This document shows positions 24,485 through 36,918 of a DNA stretch of 64,000 nt, piece by piece; the first letter of the stretch is position 1, and each line of letters begins with the position of its first letter. The notes under the pieces are model-generated. The model did no database searches, was not told the origin of the DNA, and saw only the letters and a list, made by a program, of their open reading frames with translations. Both the position numbers and the translations under genes were made by a program. Source of the stretch: Pholiota molesta (lineage: Eukaryota; Basidiomycota; Agaricomycetes; Agaricales; Strophariaceae); assembly GCA_014925825.1 (NCBI GenBank), contig JACGCK010000070.1, positions 62,001 to 126,000 of the forward strand, in the 5' to 3' direction.

Positions 24485-27400
24485 ATGGCGGACGAGCGCT
24501 TGAGTAGAGTCCTAGCAAGGCTCCAAAATCTCCCCTCTATCTCACTTCCTACGGATTATCCTAGACCCACGGGACCAACAAGTTCATCGAATCCGTACAC
24601 TCTGCGCAACTTTCTGAGCAGGCCTCGCTCAGTCTTCTGAAGCTTGTGCTGTATTCGGAAAACGACGAAGACGAAGACGATGAGACAGAAATAACAGTCA
24701 AAAGGCCATCGGCGTTTCATCTCGTGTTGGCTGCGTTCACAGTGCTTTTGCATCGATACACCGGAGACACAGATATCGTTGTAGGATCATCGTCTGCGTC
24801 TGCACGCGAGCCACTTATTCTCAGGTTCCCTGTTGACCCCTTGGATCCTTATTGGGCAATTGTACGACGCGTCCAGCAGATCGAGAGTGAGGCTGAGGCA
24901 GACGCGCTCCCCTACGATGTCATCACGCGCGCATTGTACAAGGACAAAGAAGACGGCCAGGAGGCACCTCTCTTCCGCGTTCGATTCTTCGATGAGACGG
25001 ACGAGCTCACCGACAGCTTTATTGGTTCTACCAACGTCACTTCAGATCTCACCGTATTCATTAGACAACCTACCACCACACGCGCATCTCTTGCTCCAAT
25101 TTCGCTTCGCATCCTCTATAATTCTCTGCTTTTCACATCTACTCGGATATCTACTTTTATTGATCAACTCTCTGTCTTCCTGCGCAAAGTGGCAGCCAAT
25201 CCTTTGGCTCCTGTTGGCGCTGTTCCATTACTGACCCCCAGCCAAAAGGCCAAACTTCCCGACCCCACTGCTGATCTCGACTGGTGCGGATGGAAGGGTG
25301 CCATTACTGACGTATTTTCACGAAATGCACGCCAACATCCAGATCGGCCTTGCGTTGTGCAAAGCCTGCCTTCCAAGGTCCTTGATGAACCCCAAGAAAG
25401 GGTTGTTTACACCTACGGTGCTATTCTGAAGGCATCCAATGTCCTCGCGCACCATCTTATCAAAAATGGCATCCAACGCGAGGAAGTTGTGATGGTTTAC
25501 GCGCACAGAAGTGTCGACCTTGTGGTCGCCGTCATGGCGGTGCTGAAGGCAGGAGCGACATTTTCTGTCATCGGTATGTTCAATTAGTTCCTGCTGACCA
25601 GGAACTGACGCCCATCCCAAGATCCTGCGTACCCGCTTCTCGCCAGATCATCTACCTTCGCGTTGCTCAGCCTCGTGGTCTCGTAGTGTTGAAAGGCGCG
25701 GGAAAAATCGGTCCCTCAGTCCGCGAATTCCTTTCGGACGAGCTCAAGATCAAGGTTGAAGTTCCTGCTCTAGAAGTGTTCCCTGATGGACGCATCGTTG
25801 GTGGACTGGATGATGCTGGAGAAGACATTTTGCAAGCTCACGCCAGTCTTGGCGCAACAGATCCAAATGTTGCTCTAGGTCCGGATAGTGTGGGCACGCT
25901 TTCATTCACGAGCGGCAGCACTGGAATCCCCAAGGGTGTTCGAGGGCGTCATTTCAGTTTGACTCACTTCTTCCCGTGGATGGGCGAGCGTTTTGGTCTA
26001 AACGAGAATTCCAAGTTTACCATGCTCAGCGGAATTGCTCATGATCCCATTCAGCGAGATAGTCAGTGGCATTTTGGCATCGAGTCATTGGTGATTCTGA
26101 CGATGTACAGTGTTCACGCCTCTTTTCCTCGGAGCCCAACTCCATGTTCCCACCGCCGATGATATCGGCACTCCAGGACGTCTCGCAGAGTGGATGGCCG
26201 ATAGCGAGGTCACAGTTACTCATTTGACGCCAGCCATGGGCCAACTGCTTTCTGCACAGGCCACGCGCCAGATCCCCACCCTCCTCAATGCCTTCTTCGT
26301 CGGAGACGTGCTCACCAAACGCGACTGCCTACGCCTGCAGGCTCTCGCTGCCAACGTGCGCATCATCAACATGTACGGAACGACGGAAACCCAGCGCGCT
26401 GTATCCTACTTTGCCATTCCACCTGTATCGCAAGATTCGACCTTCCTTGTCACCCAGAAAGATATCATGCCCGCCGGCGAAGGCATGATCGACGTCCAGC
26501 TCCTCGTGGTCAACAGGAACGACCGCAACATCCCGTGCGCCGTTGGGGAAGTCGGCGAGATCTACGTGCGCTCCGGCGGATTGGCAGAAGGCTATCTCGA
26601 CGAAGATGCGAGCGCCGCGAAGTTCGTGAGCAACTGGTTCTCTGCTAAGTCTCCGCCAAGGAAGGACACGATCCTGCACCCAGACAGCGGCCTCGCGGGT
26701 CCGGAGTCGCGGTATTGGAAGGGCATCCGCGACCGCATGTACCGGTCCGGCGATCTAGGACGCTACCTCCCCAATGGCATCGTGGAGTGCACGGGCGCGC
26801 GGACGACCAGGTGAAGATTCGTGGCTTCCGGATCGAGCTGGGCGAGATCGACACGCATCTCAGCCAGCACGCTCTTGTGCGCGAGAATGTCACCTTGGTG
26901 AGGAGAGACAAGGACGAAGAGAAGATCCTAGTGAGCTATTTCGTGCCACTGGATGATCCCAGTCTGGCGGCGTATGCAAGCGACGTCGGAGACGACGAGA
27001 TGGAAAGGGACTTGTGCAAGGCATGAAGAGATACCGACGCTTGATCAAGGATATCCGCGAACACCTCAAGAAGAAACTTCCTAGCTACAGCATTCCAACA
27101 CGTAGGTTTCTTTCTTTCTTCCTGTACTTTATTCGATCTGACTTGCGCTTCCAGTATTTGTTCCTCTCTCCCGCATGCCCTTAAATCCCAACGGCAAGAT
27201 TGACAAACCTGCTCTTCCTTTCCCCGATACCGCCCAAGCGTCGTTGGCTGCACCTGCCCTTCCGCATCCGGTATGAGCCCCACAGAAATTACAATGCAAA
27301 ACATCTGGGCCGCCATCCTCCCCAACGCGCCCAAGCCCATCCCGTCAGATGAGAGCTTCTTCGATCTCGGCGGCCACTCGATCTTAGCTACCAGACTTAT

Positions 27401-28993
27401 CTTCGAGATTCGCAAGATGTTCGTGATCGATGCGCCTCTGGGATTGATCTTCGAACAGCCGACCATTGCTGGGCTGGTCGAAGCAGTGGATGCATTGCGC
27501 AATGGCGATCTCGGATTCGTATACAAGAAACCTGCTGCCCAGGTCGCAAATGCACCAGGTGCAGATGGGAAGAAGCCTTCCGTCGTTGGCGACTATGGTG
27601 AAGATTACGACGTGCTATTAAAAAACTCCAGCCGTCGTATCCCCCATTCCTGCGGATTTCAACGATCATCCGATTACAGTGTTCCTCACTGGAGCTACGG
27701 GTTCCTTGGCGCGTTTGTGCTGCATGATTGCTATCGCGCAAGGAGCGGGTCCAGAAGGTCATCTGTCTCGTTCGTGGAAAGACTATCCAACAAGGCCTTG
27801 ACCGCCTCAAGGAGGTTCTACTGATAGAGGCGTTTGGTCTGACGAATGGGTGCAAGTGGCCGACTTGAAGTCGTGACTGGTGACCTGGGTCTCGATATTT
27901 CGGCTTGGATGGTGAGACTTGGACGCGGATTGCGAATGAAGCGGACGCAGTGCTTCATAATGGTGCTCTGGTATGTTATTTTTCTCCAATACTTGGGCTT
28001 TTCTTCTGACTACAATGATAAAAGGTTCATTGGGTCTTCCCCTACGAGAAATTGCGTTCGCCTAATGTTCTCGGTACGATCACTGCCATCAATCTTGCGT
28101 CGACTGGCAAGCCGAAGGTCTTCGTCTTTGTATCATCCACCTCCGCCATCGATACCGATCACTACGTGCAACTGTCTGAATCGCTAGCGCGCTCTGGCTC
28201 AGGTATCAGAGGTGTTCCGGAGAGCGATGACCTCGAAGGAGCTAAATCAGCTCTGAAGACGGGTACGGGCAGTCCAAATGGGTTCAGAGAAGCTATTATT
28301 TGAGGCTGGCAAGCGGGGACTACGGGGACATATTGTCCGACCGGGTTATGTTGTAGGTGACTCGCGCACTGCTGGTAAGTCACTTTTCTGTAAAACCGTA
28401 GTTCTCCATGACACACATTTTAGTCACTAACACGGATGATTTCATCTGGCGAATGGTCAAGGGATGTATCCAGCTTGGACTTGTCCCGACATGAATAACA
28501 CAATCAACATGGTCCCCGTTGATCACGTTGCGCGCTGCACCACTTTGGCTGCGATTGCTCCCTACCCGATGCTCCACTCTCTGTGCTGCACATCACCGCC
28601 CGACCTCCGCCCACATTCAACGGCATGTTTTCCTCGTTGATAGCGTACGGTTTCCCAACAGAACCTTGTGAATATATCGTCTGGCGTCGCAGACTCGAAC
28701 AGCACGTCATGGAGGTCGGCGACAACGCGCTCTTCCCTCTGCTGCACTTCGTTCTGGACGATCTTCCGACCAGCACCAAGTCACCCGAGTTGGATGATTC
28801 GAATACCAGAGCTCTGTTGAACAAGCCGGTGCTCAGTCGAGTTCGACTGTGGACGACTCATTGATGGGATTATACCTTGCTTGGCTTGTGGCTGCCGACT
28901 TCCTTCCTTCACCTTCTCTTCCATCCCCACAAAAGGCTCTCCCATGTTGTCCAATTCGGGACCATCAAGGCTGCTGGTCGAACTGGAGTATAA
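24485..28993 (+). CDS. LYS2: L-2-aminoadipate reductase, large subunit (fungal lysine pathway)
   Basis: Reduces alpha-aminoadipate to its semialdehyde in the fungal alpha-aminoadipate pathway of lysine synthesis, using ATP and NADPH. The start is the ATG at 24485 ([20 protein letters not shown]). The order is N-terminal condensation-like segment ([20 protein letters not shown]), adenylation domain, carrier domain, reductase. Adenylation motifs: [33 protein letters not shown] joined by a 49-bp intron (26062-26110) to [28 protein letters not shown], and [20 protein letters not shown] across a frame break. The carrier site is [14 protein letters not shown], whose Ser takes phosphopantetheine. 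The reductase nucleotide site is TGATGFLGAF. The C-terminus ends in a family-like Gly/Arg-rich tail with TAA at 28991-28993. At least nine single-base losses break the frame: near 24574, 25636, 26797, 27021, 27270, 27623, 27648, 27700 and 27728, with more near 28300-28600 and 28930-28960. Introns include 25576-25620 and one near 27102-27154. Confidence 0.95.
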
Positions 28994-29106
28994 AAATGAA
29001 AGGACCCACCCTCATTATCTAGAACCTTGATGTACAGATCGAATGTTGTACAATATGATAATACCATTTTACCAGGCTCACCATCTATTCTCCGAGTATC
29101 ATCGAT

Positions 29107-31293
29107 TTATAGAGGCTCGAGGTCCATCCGGGTGTCAATGCAAATGAATATCATGATATAAGGAGAGTTTACATGTGTACAACAATGATCAAACAAATAC
29201 ATATCTAATGTACATGATACTTGTACGGTTTGTAATGAGAGAGCATATTCGATGAAACATTGATCTAACTTTTGAATGAAATTTCCAGCATCGTTCTCAA
29301 TCAGATAACAGACTCCAGGACGAGGAAGCACTGGATCCACTGCGAGTACCGCCACCTGATTTTTTGGAACGTTTTGAGACCCCGCGCTGGACGAACCGAC
29401 GGGGCGAGACACAAAAGAATCTCTCTGTGTAGATGTGCCAGCTTTGGGCAGGGCCTCCCAATCACTGTCCACACCACTGCTGCTTGCCGAAGCAGCTGAA
29501 TTGGTTCTACTGACAGTATGTCCCACTTTGTGGATTCGGATGCGTGCCTGTTCTCCTCCTCTTCCAGCTTGCGGCCGAGTGTACAGATGACGAAGTATCC
29601 GTCGTGTCACCGCCCCTTTCAGATTCGGCGTACATGCTAGCGGCGGCGGAAGAGGTAGCTCGTTCCCGGATGGTCTCGATGCTGCTGCTGCGCTTCAAAC
29701 CTGCTCTCTCCTCGAGCGTGACGAGGTCATCGCACTCCTTTTGATGGCGTGCAAACACTTCCTCCCAGAGAGATTTAGGACGTAGCGGACACGGGAATCC
29801 AGGCCGTTGTTTTGATCATAGATCCAGTCGGTATCGAGCATGGCGAAATAGGTAACATCCTTCCATTCGTGAACGAGGTTGCTGTAGAATGCACGGCGGC
29901 GCTGGCCTTCATTTCGGAATCCGCTGTTTGAGCAAAAAGTTAGCGATCACTGTGCAAGGCATAGAAAACACGAATACGACGCTCGTGCAAGAAGATCCAG
30001 ATTATAGAGTTTGTCGGGATTTTCGACGATAATTGACTGTAAACGGTGACACTCGGGATCCTTGAAAGCCAGCTCGATGACCTCATTAGCAGCATCGACG
30101 AGGCAGTCTTTACCGCGGTGCTCCGGGATGATATAAATTCCTAGGGTGCATTCTCCCATATGAAGGGGGTCCACAAGGGTCTGGGAGGTCCAGAGGTAGA
30201 TGAGACCAATCGGCATTGTCGTCTTCGTTGGCTCAGCAGGAGGCGCAGGCGGGGCTTCAGCCCTCATCTGCTCTCTGCGCTTGGACAGTTGGTATTCCTT
30301 GATCGTCTGCGAGCGCAGCTCCTCCTGATACCTGACCGCCGACTCGTAGATAAACGCCTGGATGTCGGGATCAGGCGCCAGCTCCACAGGGTCTCTCGCA
30401 GGGCTAGTGTATACTTCTGGCTCGAGAAGTTCGCGGCCTAGGACGTCGTGCCAGGGCTGCGGGGAAGAAATGTCCATAGGAAAGTCGGCCGTGTCGTACA
30501 TGTGTTCCTGTCTGTGGGCTGCGACATCAGAAGGGCCTTCGTCTGGCCAATTGATAAGATCCGAAACGTCATCATCATCACTCTCTTCGATGCGGTTAAG
30601 CTCAGCCCGAGCTGGTCGTCACTGACGAAGCCCGAGCGATAGTCTGGGAATTTGCCCTTGCTGAGGTAGGTCGGTCGCACACCCTGTTCGTGCGATTGAT
30701 TGAATTGGTTAGGAGACAAAGGAGGGTCATTCGAGGTTTGCTCGAGCTTGGCGTAAAATGCCTCTCTCCAGAGATGGACTTTCTCTTGTTCGACATAGCC
30801 GGGGCCGAATTCTCAGATGCTGTCGAAATTTCTTCAAGTACCCCAAGGCGTGTAGTGTGAAAGCTTGCTGCACTGGATGCAGTCGATCCTGGGGGTGTCT
30901 GACATAGCATATTTAGTTTTCGAAATACAATGATTGAAATAAGAGTTTGCTTACCGTTGCGCGAGAAGAAGCGGGATAGATAGAGTCTTCTGCCTCTTCG
31001 GGGCGACGTTCAGGCGCTCGAGGAATAATCTGGGGAGGAATGGCGTCCTCTTCGTCGCTCTCCACAAGTTCCTCGTCGACTGGGATAGTCGTAGTCTCGA
31101 GCATGATCACTCCAAAAAAATGGGCGCAGCATGCGAAAGATAAGAAGTCGTCAGGCTGTGCCGTCTCTACTGTGGTCTTCTGCATTTCCTTGAAGTAGCC
31201 CTCGAGTATCTCGACATTATCGTCTTGATCAATGAGCCCTCGGGTAACGTAGGCCCTTTCCACTTTTCGGGGAGGAGGTTGGATAAGATGCAT
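29107..31293 (-). CDS. GNAT-family N-acetyltransferase domain protein
   Basis: Predicted acetyl-CoA-dependent acetyltransferase of the RimJ/RimL-like GNAT type; the substrate is unknown. It starts at the ATG at 31293 (MHLIQPPPRKVERAYVTRGL). The N-terminal exon carries an acidic linker (VDEELVESDEEDAIPP). The middle, in shifting frames, contains FGPGYVEQEKVHLWREAFYA. The acetyltransferase core lies at about 30290-29800: PIGLIYLWTSQTLVDPLHMG, then CTLGIYIIPEHRGKDCLVDA, HRLQSIIVENPDK, NLDLLAR. After an intron come GFRNEGQRRRAFYSNLVHEW and KDVTYFAMLDTDWI. The 'IIPEHRGKD' piece matches the acetyl-CoA pyrophosphate loop position and 'GFRNEGQRR' the end of the domain. The tail has LWEEVFARHQKECDDLVTLE and a Ser/Thr-rich region. 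Frame breaks occur near 30600, 30830 and 29540. The 3' end is uncertain: 29107 is the stop of the last plausible frame, and the true end could be upstream of it. Confidence 0.75.
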
Positions 31294-32095
31294 GGTCGCG
31301 AAGGAAGGCCTTCCAGTGGTCAGGAAGCAAGTGACTTGACGGGCGTCTGTTTGTAGTGGGAAATATATAGGTCATAGGACTGCCTCGAGGATAGATATGC
31401 TGTGATTTTGTGACTCGTGGGCATAATCTTGCCGCAGAAGAAGGGCTAGGTGGGTTAAGTCCCCATTGATATCGGGACCCTTTCAAAGCTCAAGATAGCC
31501 GTGTGAAAGATCCATAACCTGTGTCCAGTCTTCGATGAACTTGACATGGACTATGCAATTACTGTATTGCGTATACCTTGGTCCATGACCATTCATTGGG
31601 AACAGAAGCGCCCATGTTGTCGTATCAGTCTAAAGATAAACAGCATCGTCTCCATCGTATCGCTTTATGCAAAGCAATGCATGCTGACTCACACCGAGCG
31701 CCGGGAATCATCAGCTACACATCCGGTAACTCGTATGGTTTGAGCACGTCAAGTGCGTCTGCGTTTAGGTTTAATATGGGTAGTTGCGAATATATCATTC
31801 AAATGTGCACACGAATTAATCGAGATATTCTGGCGACTCAGTGATTCGGACGATCCATGATGAGGTTTCGAGAAGGCATACATTGGATAGAGTTTGGTTG
31901 GCTATAGATATCCTCCGGCATGTGTAAAAACCGCGGATTCTAGCCACATAAGCTGCGGCGCAATTCACATCGGGGGCTTCTATCAGCTGCACGGTATCCA
32001 TCTCAAGTCATGGTAGCGAGCATATCATAAGATGCATATCATATTGGGAGTATGACAATGGAGAAAAAAATGCAACGACAAGAAAATAACTCCGC
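31294..32095. other. Intergenic: acetyltransferase promoter and eL42 3' flank
   Basis: About 800 bp with only short unassigned frames on both strands. Nothing recognisable is seen. Confidence 0.5.
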
Positions 32096-32774
32096 TTACT
32101 GGTAATATAACAATGTTAGAAATCAATTTACAAGCCAGGTGAAAATGACTCACGAAAGTGAGAGCGGCACCCTTGGTCTTCTTCTCACCACCAAGCTCGA
32201 AGCTGGAAATTGAATCAATCGCAACTCATACATGACAGATATAAAGCGACGCACTGCTTGCAACGCTTGAGGGTAAGCTGCATTTTGTATTTGCAGACTG
32301 TGCATTCCAGTCGTAGCACAACCTTCTTCGTGGTCTTGGCCTGTGTAATGAAGAAATTGACAGGCGATGAGTTCCAAATCATAGAATTCCACAAGCACGT
32401 TGCGCACCTTCTTGTGGAAGACGGGCTTAGTCTGACCACCATATCCTGATTGCTTCCTATCGTAACGGCGCTTTCCTTGCGCGAAGAGGGAGTCCTTGCC
32501 CTTCTTGTATTGCGTCACCTTATGGGGGCTAGTTTCGTTTCAGATATCGTCAATCGCAATTCCTTCATAACGCCTTGATCAAACGTACGTGTGCTTCTTG
32601 CATGTTTTGCCCTTGCAGACTATCCATCCCGAGATTGGTGTTTGAGCGAGGGTGGCTTAAATAGGCATTTTTGCAGAGATTACTCACAGGTCCTGCGGGT
32701 TCTAAAGGTCAAGGGTCAGCACCGTCAGACATTGGGCGAAACAGCATAACGACGTACTTGGGAATGTTGACCAT
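32096..32774 (-). CDS. RPL42: 60S ribosomal protein eL42 (L44/L36A)
   Basis: Structural protein of the large cytosolic ribosomal subunit, at the E site. The start is the ATG at 32774. The coding sequence is cut into seven exons: [20 protein letters not shown]; then [20 protein letters not shown] ending [24 protein letters not shown] ending [21 protein letters not shown]; and a last exon that carries only the stop. The zinc-binding cysteines (CKGKTC near the N-terminus, CTVC and the later C) are present. The residue after TK in [11 protein letters not shown] is proline, the form associated with cycloheximide sensitivity in other fungi. No frame breaks are seen. The final intron (32099-32153, GTGAGT...CCAG) falls exactly between the terminal Phe codon and TAA. 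Many introns in a short, highly expressed ribosomal gene is normal for basidiomycetes. Confidence 0.96.
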
Positions 32775-33813
32775 CTTGCTGGCGGCGACGACGACGGGGC
32801 TTGGGTCCTTGGGTTGTGTTGATCATTTCCCTATCGGGAATCGCCGAGCGGCATGTCCTATACAGTTCCAAATAATAAGGTTTGATCCGATGGCTAACAC
32901 CGAATATCCGGAAGTGCGGCCCGCTAATAATCAACCTTGACTTCGTATCTTCGTATCCCTTTCGCGCTCACCGAATGCTCTTCACTTAATGCATTCACCT
33001 GTTACTATGTCATTGGTAAAAGTATATGATCAGCACTGAAATATTTAAGCGTGTCTGTTGACTGTATTCTATCTCATCTATATGTGGCATCCGATAGATC
33101 TCGGGAACTGGGGAATATGGTCTCGAACGGGCGCAGGGCGCCAGAGAACTACTAGCTCTCCTCGCATGTCTCGAATGCTATGTCAAATATGTCTGTTCTG
33201 TGTGAGAGGATCTTGGTCCGGCAATTCAGCAACCTTGGAAGCATCAAATCGACCAAAAGCTAGACGGAAACTACGGACATCGATTCTGATCTATCGAGAA
33301 TACTAGGATATAGTCACCTATATAAAATCTGGACAACCACCTGAATGGGAAGGAGACATACTATTAACACACTAACCACAGATTGGTGACCTGCGGATAG
33401 GTTTCAGGAGGTGTCAGAAATGGTTAGAGAAGACAATGAACGAAGGGTATGATAGACATTCAGTAAACCAGAGTAACCCAAAACCCTCATCGCAGAAATA
33501 GTAAGTTAACACTGGCAATTGACATCAAGGCGGGAGCAACTCAGCAAACGTCTCATCATCTTAATTCCCTTTTTCAGAAGCTTTGTCAGGTTACTTACCT
33601 AAAAAAGCAATTTACTAGGTCGGCGATTTTAAATTGGTGGCGGTGCCGCGGTGATGAAATATCACTGTGACGGTCGACCTCCAACATTAAGATCGTGGCT
33701 TCTCTTACTCTATCTCTCAAATTATTGAAGTAATTGAACTACATAAGTTCACTGTGACACCGTTAAAGTATTGCGACTTCGAAAAAAAGAAAAGCTGAGT
33801 TCCTACCAGAAGC
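32775..33813. other. Intergenic between eL42 promoter and tRNA-Asp
   Basis: About 1 kb. The 33058-33306 (+) frame (82 codons) has no family resemblance. The eL42 promoter must lie in the first few hundred bases. Nothing else is recognised. Confidence 0.5.
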
Positions 33814-33884
33814 TCTCTGTCTGGGAGTCGAACCCAGCTTTCGCGCGTGACAGGCGCGTGTACTAACCGATATACTAACAGAGA
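33814..33884 (-). tRNA. tRNA-Asp (GTC)
   Basis: On the minus strand the 71-nt segment folds as a tRNA. The acceptor stem pairs TCTCTGT with ACAGAGA. The D arm includes the A-box-like TAGTATATCGGTTAGTA. The anticodon arm is CGCGC-CTGTCAC-GCGCG with anticodon GTC. The T arm contains GGTTCGACTCC, matching box B. There is no intron. The CTGTCAC loop is the usual one for eukaryotic tRNA-Asp. Confidence 0.93.
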
Positions 33885-34119
33885 CGATGACTGGCAACTA
33901 ACTTGATGGTTATTGATTGTCTGAAGCCCTTCCAATGTCCTTCAGTTTCTGGCCAAACCCCGTACATAGCAGACAATTTGACCTACAAACGTAGAAATAC
34001 AATGCATTTACAGCATGAGATATTCGATTGATTTACTACTACTTTCATTGCTTGCTCCAACCTCTCGAAACTCCGTCCATATCAATATGCAGGGAACAAC
34101 TCGTTGTTAAACCAATGAT

Positions 34120-36468
34120 TTAACACTGGCGAGAGAATCCACTTTGCTCTTTTGGCTCGGAGTCAGGACCGCGGACATCACCGAAGTTGTCGACCTCAGG
34201 ACGCGCATCGGCGTGGTCAGGCTGAGCGGGGATATTGGCAGTGGCAAACATAGAGGCTTCCTGCCTGCAGGTCCAAAAAGGAGTTGTATTAAATGATCAA
34301 AGCGCCAATATTGGATAAATGATTGACGGTGCTTACCCTGCAGCGACTCGGTAATCGCAAGAATATCAACAATGAAACGCTCGATCAGGTCCTCGCTCAG
34401 AGTTTCCCGGACTGATAAGAAGGAGATGTTTAGTGGATGCCATATATTGTGTACCTAATGACGAGAGTCCCCACTCACCCACGACACGCAGAATTTCAAC
34501 GTCTTCTGCACCTAAAGGAGCCTATGGACATAATTATAGCGAATATACCAGCAATAACAAGGCCGACAACTTACATTGTAGTTCGGAACGATCCACCCTT
34601 TAGTTTTGAGTAAAGTCTGCAAAGCGAAACACTAAGCGCCCATCTCGCGTCTAACAGGAAATAGAAATAAATTACCTGAATCCAGGCCTGCTGGATATTG
34701 GGATTTTCTTGCTTGAACTTGTCCGAGAATCTGCCAACGATTATTAATTTGAGTTCCATGGACGACAACTTGTAGAAAACTCACCGGAATGCAACCACGG
34801 GGAGCCCAGCTTCATAATACTCGGGATCATCTTCATCGATATGACCGATACGTCCGGTAGCAGTGACTCGGTTTTCAGGGTTTCGTGGGACATGGATGTT
34901 ACTGAGGACCTTGAAGTAGGTATTCTCCAGTGCCCTTGAGAGCAGGCGAGCGTTTCGCAAGTCCTTGAATGCGATCTTCTTGTAGCCCTCGAATCCAAGA
35001 TTAAGGAAGTTGAACATTTGGGCAATAATAGGGGCTGCAGGCTTGGAGAAATTTCTATTGCCAACCGTTAGTTTGAGTCTCATATTTCAGAGATTTTGGC
35101 AATAGGTGAGGAGAACTTACAGGGTGAACGAATATTCGACGCTACCGAGATAGTCTAGAGAATTTAAATATTCAATCATCAATATTCTATAAATCCGGCC
35201 TTTGAGAGACACTTACGGAGCTCGAAGACCAAGTCCCGATGTAAATAACTTTCGTCCCTCCAAAGCACCCAACCTAAGCCGGCATAGACCAGGCCAAATT
35301 TATGCCCAGATGTGTTGATTGACACGACACGCGGGACATCAAAGCTCCATTTCAAGCTAGGGTGCGCAAAAGGCGCGATGAAGCCTCCAGAAGCACCATC
35401 CACGTGAATGGGAATATTGAGTCCTGTGCGTTTTTCTAAGTCATCGACTGCAACATCATGTCGAAAGAAGCCGTTAGCTATGCATCGCAACAAGAAACCG
35501 AATATAGGAGCGTACGCAATTGGCTCATCAACTCAACGTTCTCGTAATGACCTGTATAAGTGCTTCCCAGAATAACAATTACACCGATGGTGTTCTCGTC
35601 AATGAACTGCAAGGCATCATGTGGTTCCATGATAAAGCCAGTAGACTCCTTCACAGGCACCAAGCGAGTTTCGACGTCAAAATATCTAAATAAAACATGC
35701 ACCTCAGCTCCGGTCTTTTTCTGAATCATTCGCCTTACCTTGCAATTTTCGAGAGCTACTTGAGCGTTGGAGCCGAAGACGATGTTGGGATGATAATGAT
35801 CCTTTCCAGCGGCCTTGCGGGCCTCTTGCCATCGCTTCTTCATTGCCAATCCTCCAAGCATGATCGCCTCGGAAGAGCCAGCAGTTGCTGTACCGATCAC
35901 CTTTCCTTCCTTGGGTGCCTTCCATAGATCAGCCACTACAGTTCAAGAAGTGTCAGGTCGGATACCAGAATTATGACTACTTGTAGGAGTGCTTACTCAT
36001 GGAGACGCATCGATTGTGGATAAGCGAAGCAGCAGGATATTCGTCGAGATCGACGATGTTTTTGTTCAAATTCTCCATGATGAGCTTGTCTGCATCCTCT
36101 GGCATCCAAGTATGGACAAAACTAAATATCACGTCAAATAGTTCTCGCTTCACCATCGACTCGCTAGCCACTCACGATGCCAAATTCAACAAAGGATTGC
36201 CATCTAGGGCAGTTTCATCATGCAAGAGCTGGTAAGCTGCCTTTGAGTTGATTCCAGTCCTCGGCATAGTGTATTTGGCACGTTCGCAGCATCTTCATCG
36301 CGTCGCCATGTTTGATGGACTCCCCGTTTCGCTCCAGCATGGGAGTGCTTCCTATGGGGATGATCCTTGCACCGCTCGATTATCTCTTCTGCATCAACTG
36401 GGTTATTTGTAAGTATACAAAGATCCAGAAATAAAAGGCTATTACTCACTGTGACGAGACAAGGACAT
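34120..36468 (-). CDS. Glutamate decarboxylase (PLP-dependent)
   Basis: Converts L-glutamate to GABA and CO2, feeding the GABA shunt and acid or oxidative stress tolerance. The start is the ATG at 36468 (MSLSRH), then [14 protein letters not shown] after the first intron. Group II decarboxylase motifs in order: [20 protein letters not shown], the [11 protein letters not shown] segment, [37 protein letters not shown] (the Asp contacting the PLP ring) and [20 protein letters not shown] (the Schiff-base lysine). Then comes [20 protein letters not shown]. The C-terminus reads [17 protein letters not shown] and stops at 34120-34122. About ten short introns are visible. A frame change near 36220-36300 and another near 34870 suggest single-base losses. 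All cofactor-binding features are present. Fungal proteins of this family commonly carry a C-terminal extension, as here. Confidence 0.93.
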
Positions 36469-36918
36469 TTTGCTGCTAGAAGCTTGGAGGGTGATAATCA
36501 AATTCTGGGGTATAACTCGATACAAAGTTAACAATGAACTTACTCTATCATAATATTTATATGGCGCCAGGTGCACCACTGGGACCTGTGACGAGGTCCA
36601 GGCTTTTTGAGCCAGCTGATGCCTGACGCGCAGTAGATCTCAGGAACAAGAGGGAACGAAACTGCACTGGCATGCAAGTGTCCCACTCTATTTTTAGCAC
36701 AATCGCACTGATCAGGTTCTATATCAGTATTCTTATTTGTGATCTCCTAATTATAAGAAAGGAATCAGCGCTGAGAGCGCTCATCGTCTATCAAAGACGA
36801 TATGCAAGGAAAGACCATCATATGCAGAGAGTTCCAAAAGGTTGGCCAGCCGCTGAAGAATGACCGCTATCGCGTTGATAACGATTGTCAATAACAAGCA
36901 TGTTTGAATTTATCACAA
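36469..36918. other. Intergenic: glutamate decarboxylase promoter side
   Basis: 450 bp with no recognised coding sequence; contains the 5' flank of the decarboxylase and the 3' flank of the peptidase. Confidence 0.5.

Noticed and set aside
24485..28993. A nonribosomal peptide synthetase or secondary-metabolite cluster, suggested by adenylation, carrier and reductase motifs
   Set aside because: Domain order and blocks ([16 protein letters not shown], [16 protein letters not shown], GHDPIQRD) match LYS2, a primary-metabolism enzyme. The neighbours are housekeeping genes, not tailoring enzymes.
24485..28993. Programmed ribosomal frameshifting in LYS2
   Set aside because: The breaks are too many (at least nine), lack a slippery-site and structure pattern, and occur in other unrelated genes of the window.
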